A program made the translations under genes and the position numbers. The notes below the pieces were generated by a model. The model had not been told where the DNA came from, ran no database searches, and was given only the letters and a program-made list of their open reading frames with translations. From assembly GCF_012910715.1 (NCBI RefSeq), contig NZ_JABBHF010000007.1, forward strand, positions 273,522 to 337,521: DNA of 64,000 nucleotides, written 5' to 3'. Shown here piece after piece: positions 63,241 through 64,000 of the stretch (positions are counted from its first letter, which is position 1; each line of letters starts with the position of its first letter). This DNA comes from Flavivirga algicola (GTDB lineage Bacteria; Bacteroidota; Bacteroidia; Flavobacteriales; Flavobacteriaceae).

Positions 63241-64000
63241 TGAAAAAGACAACAAAAAGAAGAACAACCATGAAAAAGTATTTGTTTATTACGATGATCG
63301 GAATTTTAGTAACGGCCTGCGGCGGCGGCAGTGATGCCCCTGGGCCAGGCCCAGACCCAGGACCAGACCCGGGACCGACAGGCAACAATGCGCCAACGGT
63401 ACCCGTGCTGTCGGCCCCCGAGAACAACCTGCTGTGCATAGACAACAACCTTGAGTTCAGCTGGTCGGCCTCGAGCGATGCGGAGGAGGATGCCATAAAG
63501 TATACCATTGAGGTGTCCCTGGATGCCGCCTTCACACAGATAACACACAGCGTCAACAACATAACCGCTACCAGCAGGACCATCCTTCTGGACAGGGACC
63601 AGGCCTATTACTGGCGGGTGAGGGCGAGCGACAGCAAGAATGCCTCGAGCGACTTTTCGTCGGCATTCCAGCTCTACACGGAAGGCTTTGGGGAGGAGAA
63701 CCACCTGCCCTTCGCCCCTTCGCTGCAGAAGCCAGAAATGGACGGGACCGTACAGGGGACCTCGGCGTCACTGATGTGGGGTGCAACGGACGTGGACGGC
63801 GACAGCCTGACCTTCGATATCTATCTGGACACCGACCCGTCACCGACCACCAAGGTGGTGGCAGACCACCCGAGCAAGGATTATGTGGCCTCCTCACTGG
63901 CGGCCGCGACCACTTACTACTGGAAGGTCGTTGCAAAGGATGGCAAGGGGGGCATAACCATTGGACAGGTATGGAGCTTCACAACAAATTAGTATGAATC
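62521..64000. other. GC-rich segment of atypical composition
   Basis: GC in the 60 bases before 62521 is about 22%, in the 60 after about 62% (counted by hand), and the high value holds to the window's right edge. It covers codons 753-991 of the beta-helix gene and the whole following gene. GC-rich third positions dominate. Unlike the other 62 kb, so transferred DNA or an assembly join. Confidence 0.85.
63270..63992 (+). CDS. FN3-like surface lipoprotein, GC-rich
   Basis: Start taken at ATG 63270 (240 residues, MKKYLFITMIGILVTACGGG), a standard lipoprotein signal with lipobox LVTAC. An ATG at 63237 overlaps the previous stop (ATGA) and would add 11 residues. A proline/glycine/aspartate linker (GPGPDPGPDPGP) is followed by two fibronectin-III-like repeats, each ending in a similar motif: YYWRVRASDSKN and YYWKVVAKDGKGG. 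No catalytic residues are visible; it probably binds or spaces surface glycans. The entire gene is GC-rich, like the tail of the preceding gene, and the two are probably one transcript. Confidence 0.8.
   Translation: MKKYLFITMIGILVTACGGGSDAPGPGPDPGPDPGPTGNNAPTVPVLSAPENNLLCIDNNLEFSWSASSDAEEDAIKYTIEVSLDAAFTQITHSVNNITATSRTILLDRDQAYYWRVRASDSKNASSDFSSAFQLYTEGFGEENHLPFAPSLQKPEMDGTVQGTSASLMWGATDVDGDSLTFDIYLDTDPSPTTKVVADHPSKDYVASSLAAATTYYWKVVAKDGKGGITIGQVWSFTTN

Noticed and set aside
62691..63997. Many long open frames on both strands in the GC-rich segment (for example minus strand 63230-63583)
   Set aside because: GC-rich coding DNA has few stop codons, so long shadow frames arise. Their proteins are Pro/Arg-rich and low in complexity, and they overlap well-supported genes.

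Overview
The window looks like chromosomal DNA of a marine-type gliding Flavobacteriaceae (Bacteroidota). Evidence seen here: AT-rich coding sequence, Bacteroidota promoters of the TAnnTTTG type (clearest in front of ndk), gliding lipoprotein GldI, a type IX secretion C-terminal tail, a one-component hybrid regulator (histidine kinase + receiver + AraC), and an operon order (parA-parB-DUF5683-dapB-lepB-wbqC; udk-ftsB/divIC-mutA-mutB) that I recognise from flavobacteria. Genus cannot be fixed from sequence alone.

Layout. 1-5.5 kb: left-edge lipoprotein start, SAM methyltransferase, SUKH-domain protein, hybrid regulator, lipoprotein MsrA. 5.6-12.7 kb: zinc-ribbon-derived coiled-coil protein, Nif3-like protein, LpxK, TPR hybrid kinase, GAPDH, LipA. 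12.8-20.5 kb: Nramp-like transporter / ECF sigma / glycosyltransferase overlapping operon, aquaporin, ECF sigma/anti-sigma pair, MurB, aminotransferase. 20.6-31.5 kb: aspartyl protease-PDZ protein, DUF1573, ValS, DUF192, Lgt, cyclophilin-FKBP fusion, GldI, DHH phosphoesterase, Ndk, NTF2-like protein, cold-shock protein. 31.6-40.7 kb: DciA-like, 2H phosphoesterase, RecF, TPR protein, RibH, two tail-anchored paralogues, MutL, two rhomboids, an exonuclease-endonuclease-phosphatase family protein. 40.7-52.8 kb: the par/dapB/lepB/wbqC operon headed by an extra ParA with a novel C-terminal domain, then the methylmalonyl-CoA mutase/udk operon. 52.9-56.8 kb: cytochrome c, PQQ sugar dehydrogenase, TonB receptor. 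56.9 kb: tRNA-Pro. 57-64 kb: accessory region with a sigma-factor remnant, a GH97 lipoprotein, a secreted beta-helix enzyme, and an FN3-like lipoprotein.

Most striking signals: (1) an abrupt composition break at about 62520, inside one open reading frame, from roughly 22% to 62% GC in adjacent 60-base blocks (hand count), exactly where the catalytic beta-helix gives way to the secretion tail; everything to the right edge stays GC-rich. (2) A tandem second ParA fused to a BamE-like C-terminal domain. (3) A 17-bp perfect inverted repeat inside the start of ribH. (4) A PQQ dehydrogenase/cytochrome c/TonB receptor cluster without visible PQQ synthesis genes, suggesting cofactor scavenging. (5) An Nramp-family transporter that lacks the canonical DPGN and MPH metal motifs. 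(6) A tRNA-Pro flanked by a beheaded sigma factor and an orphan terminator, which looks like an accessory-island boundary.

All functional calls are from reading motifs by eye; no database search was run.
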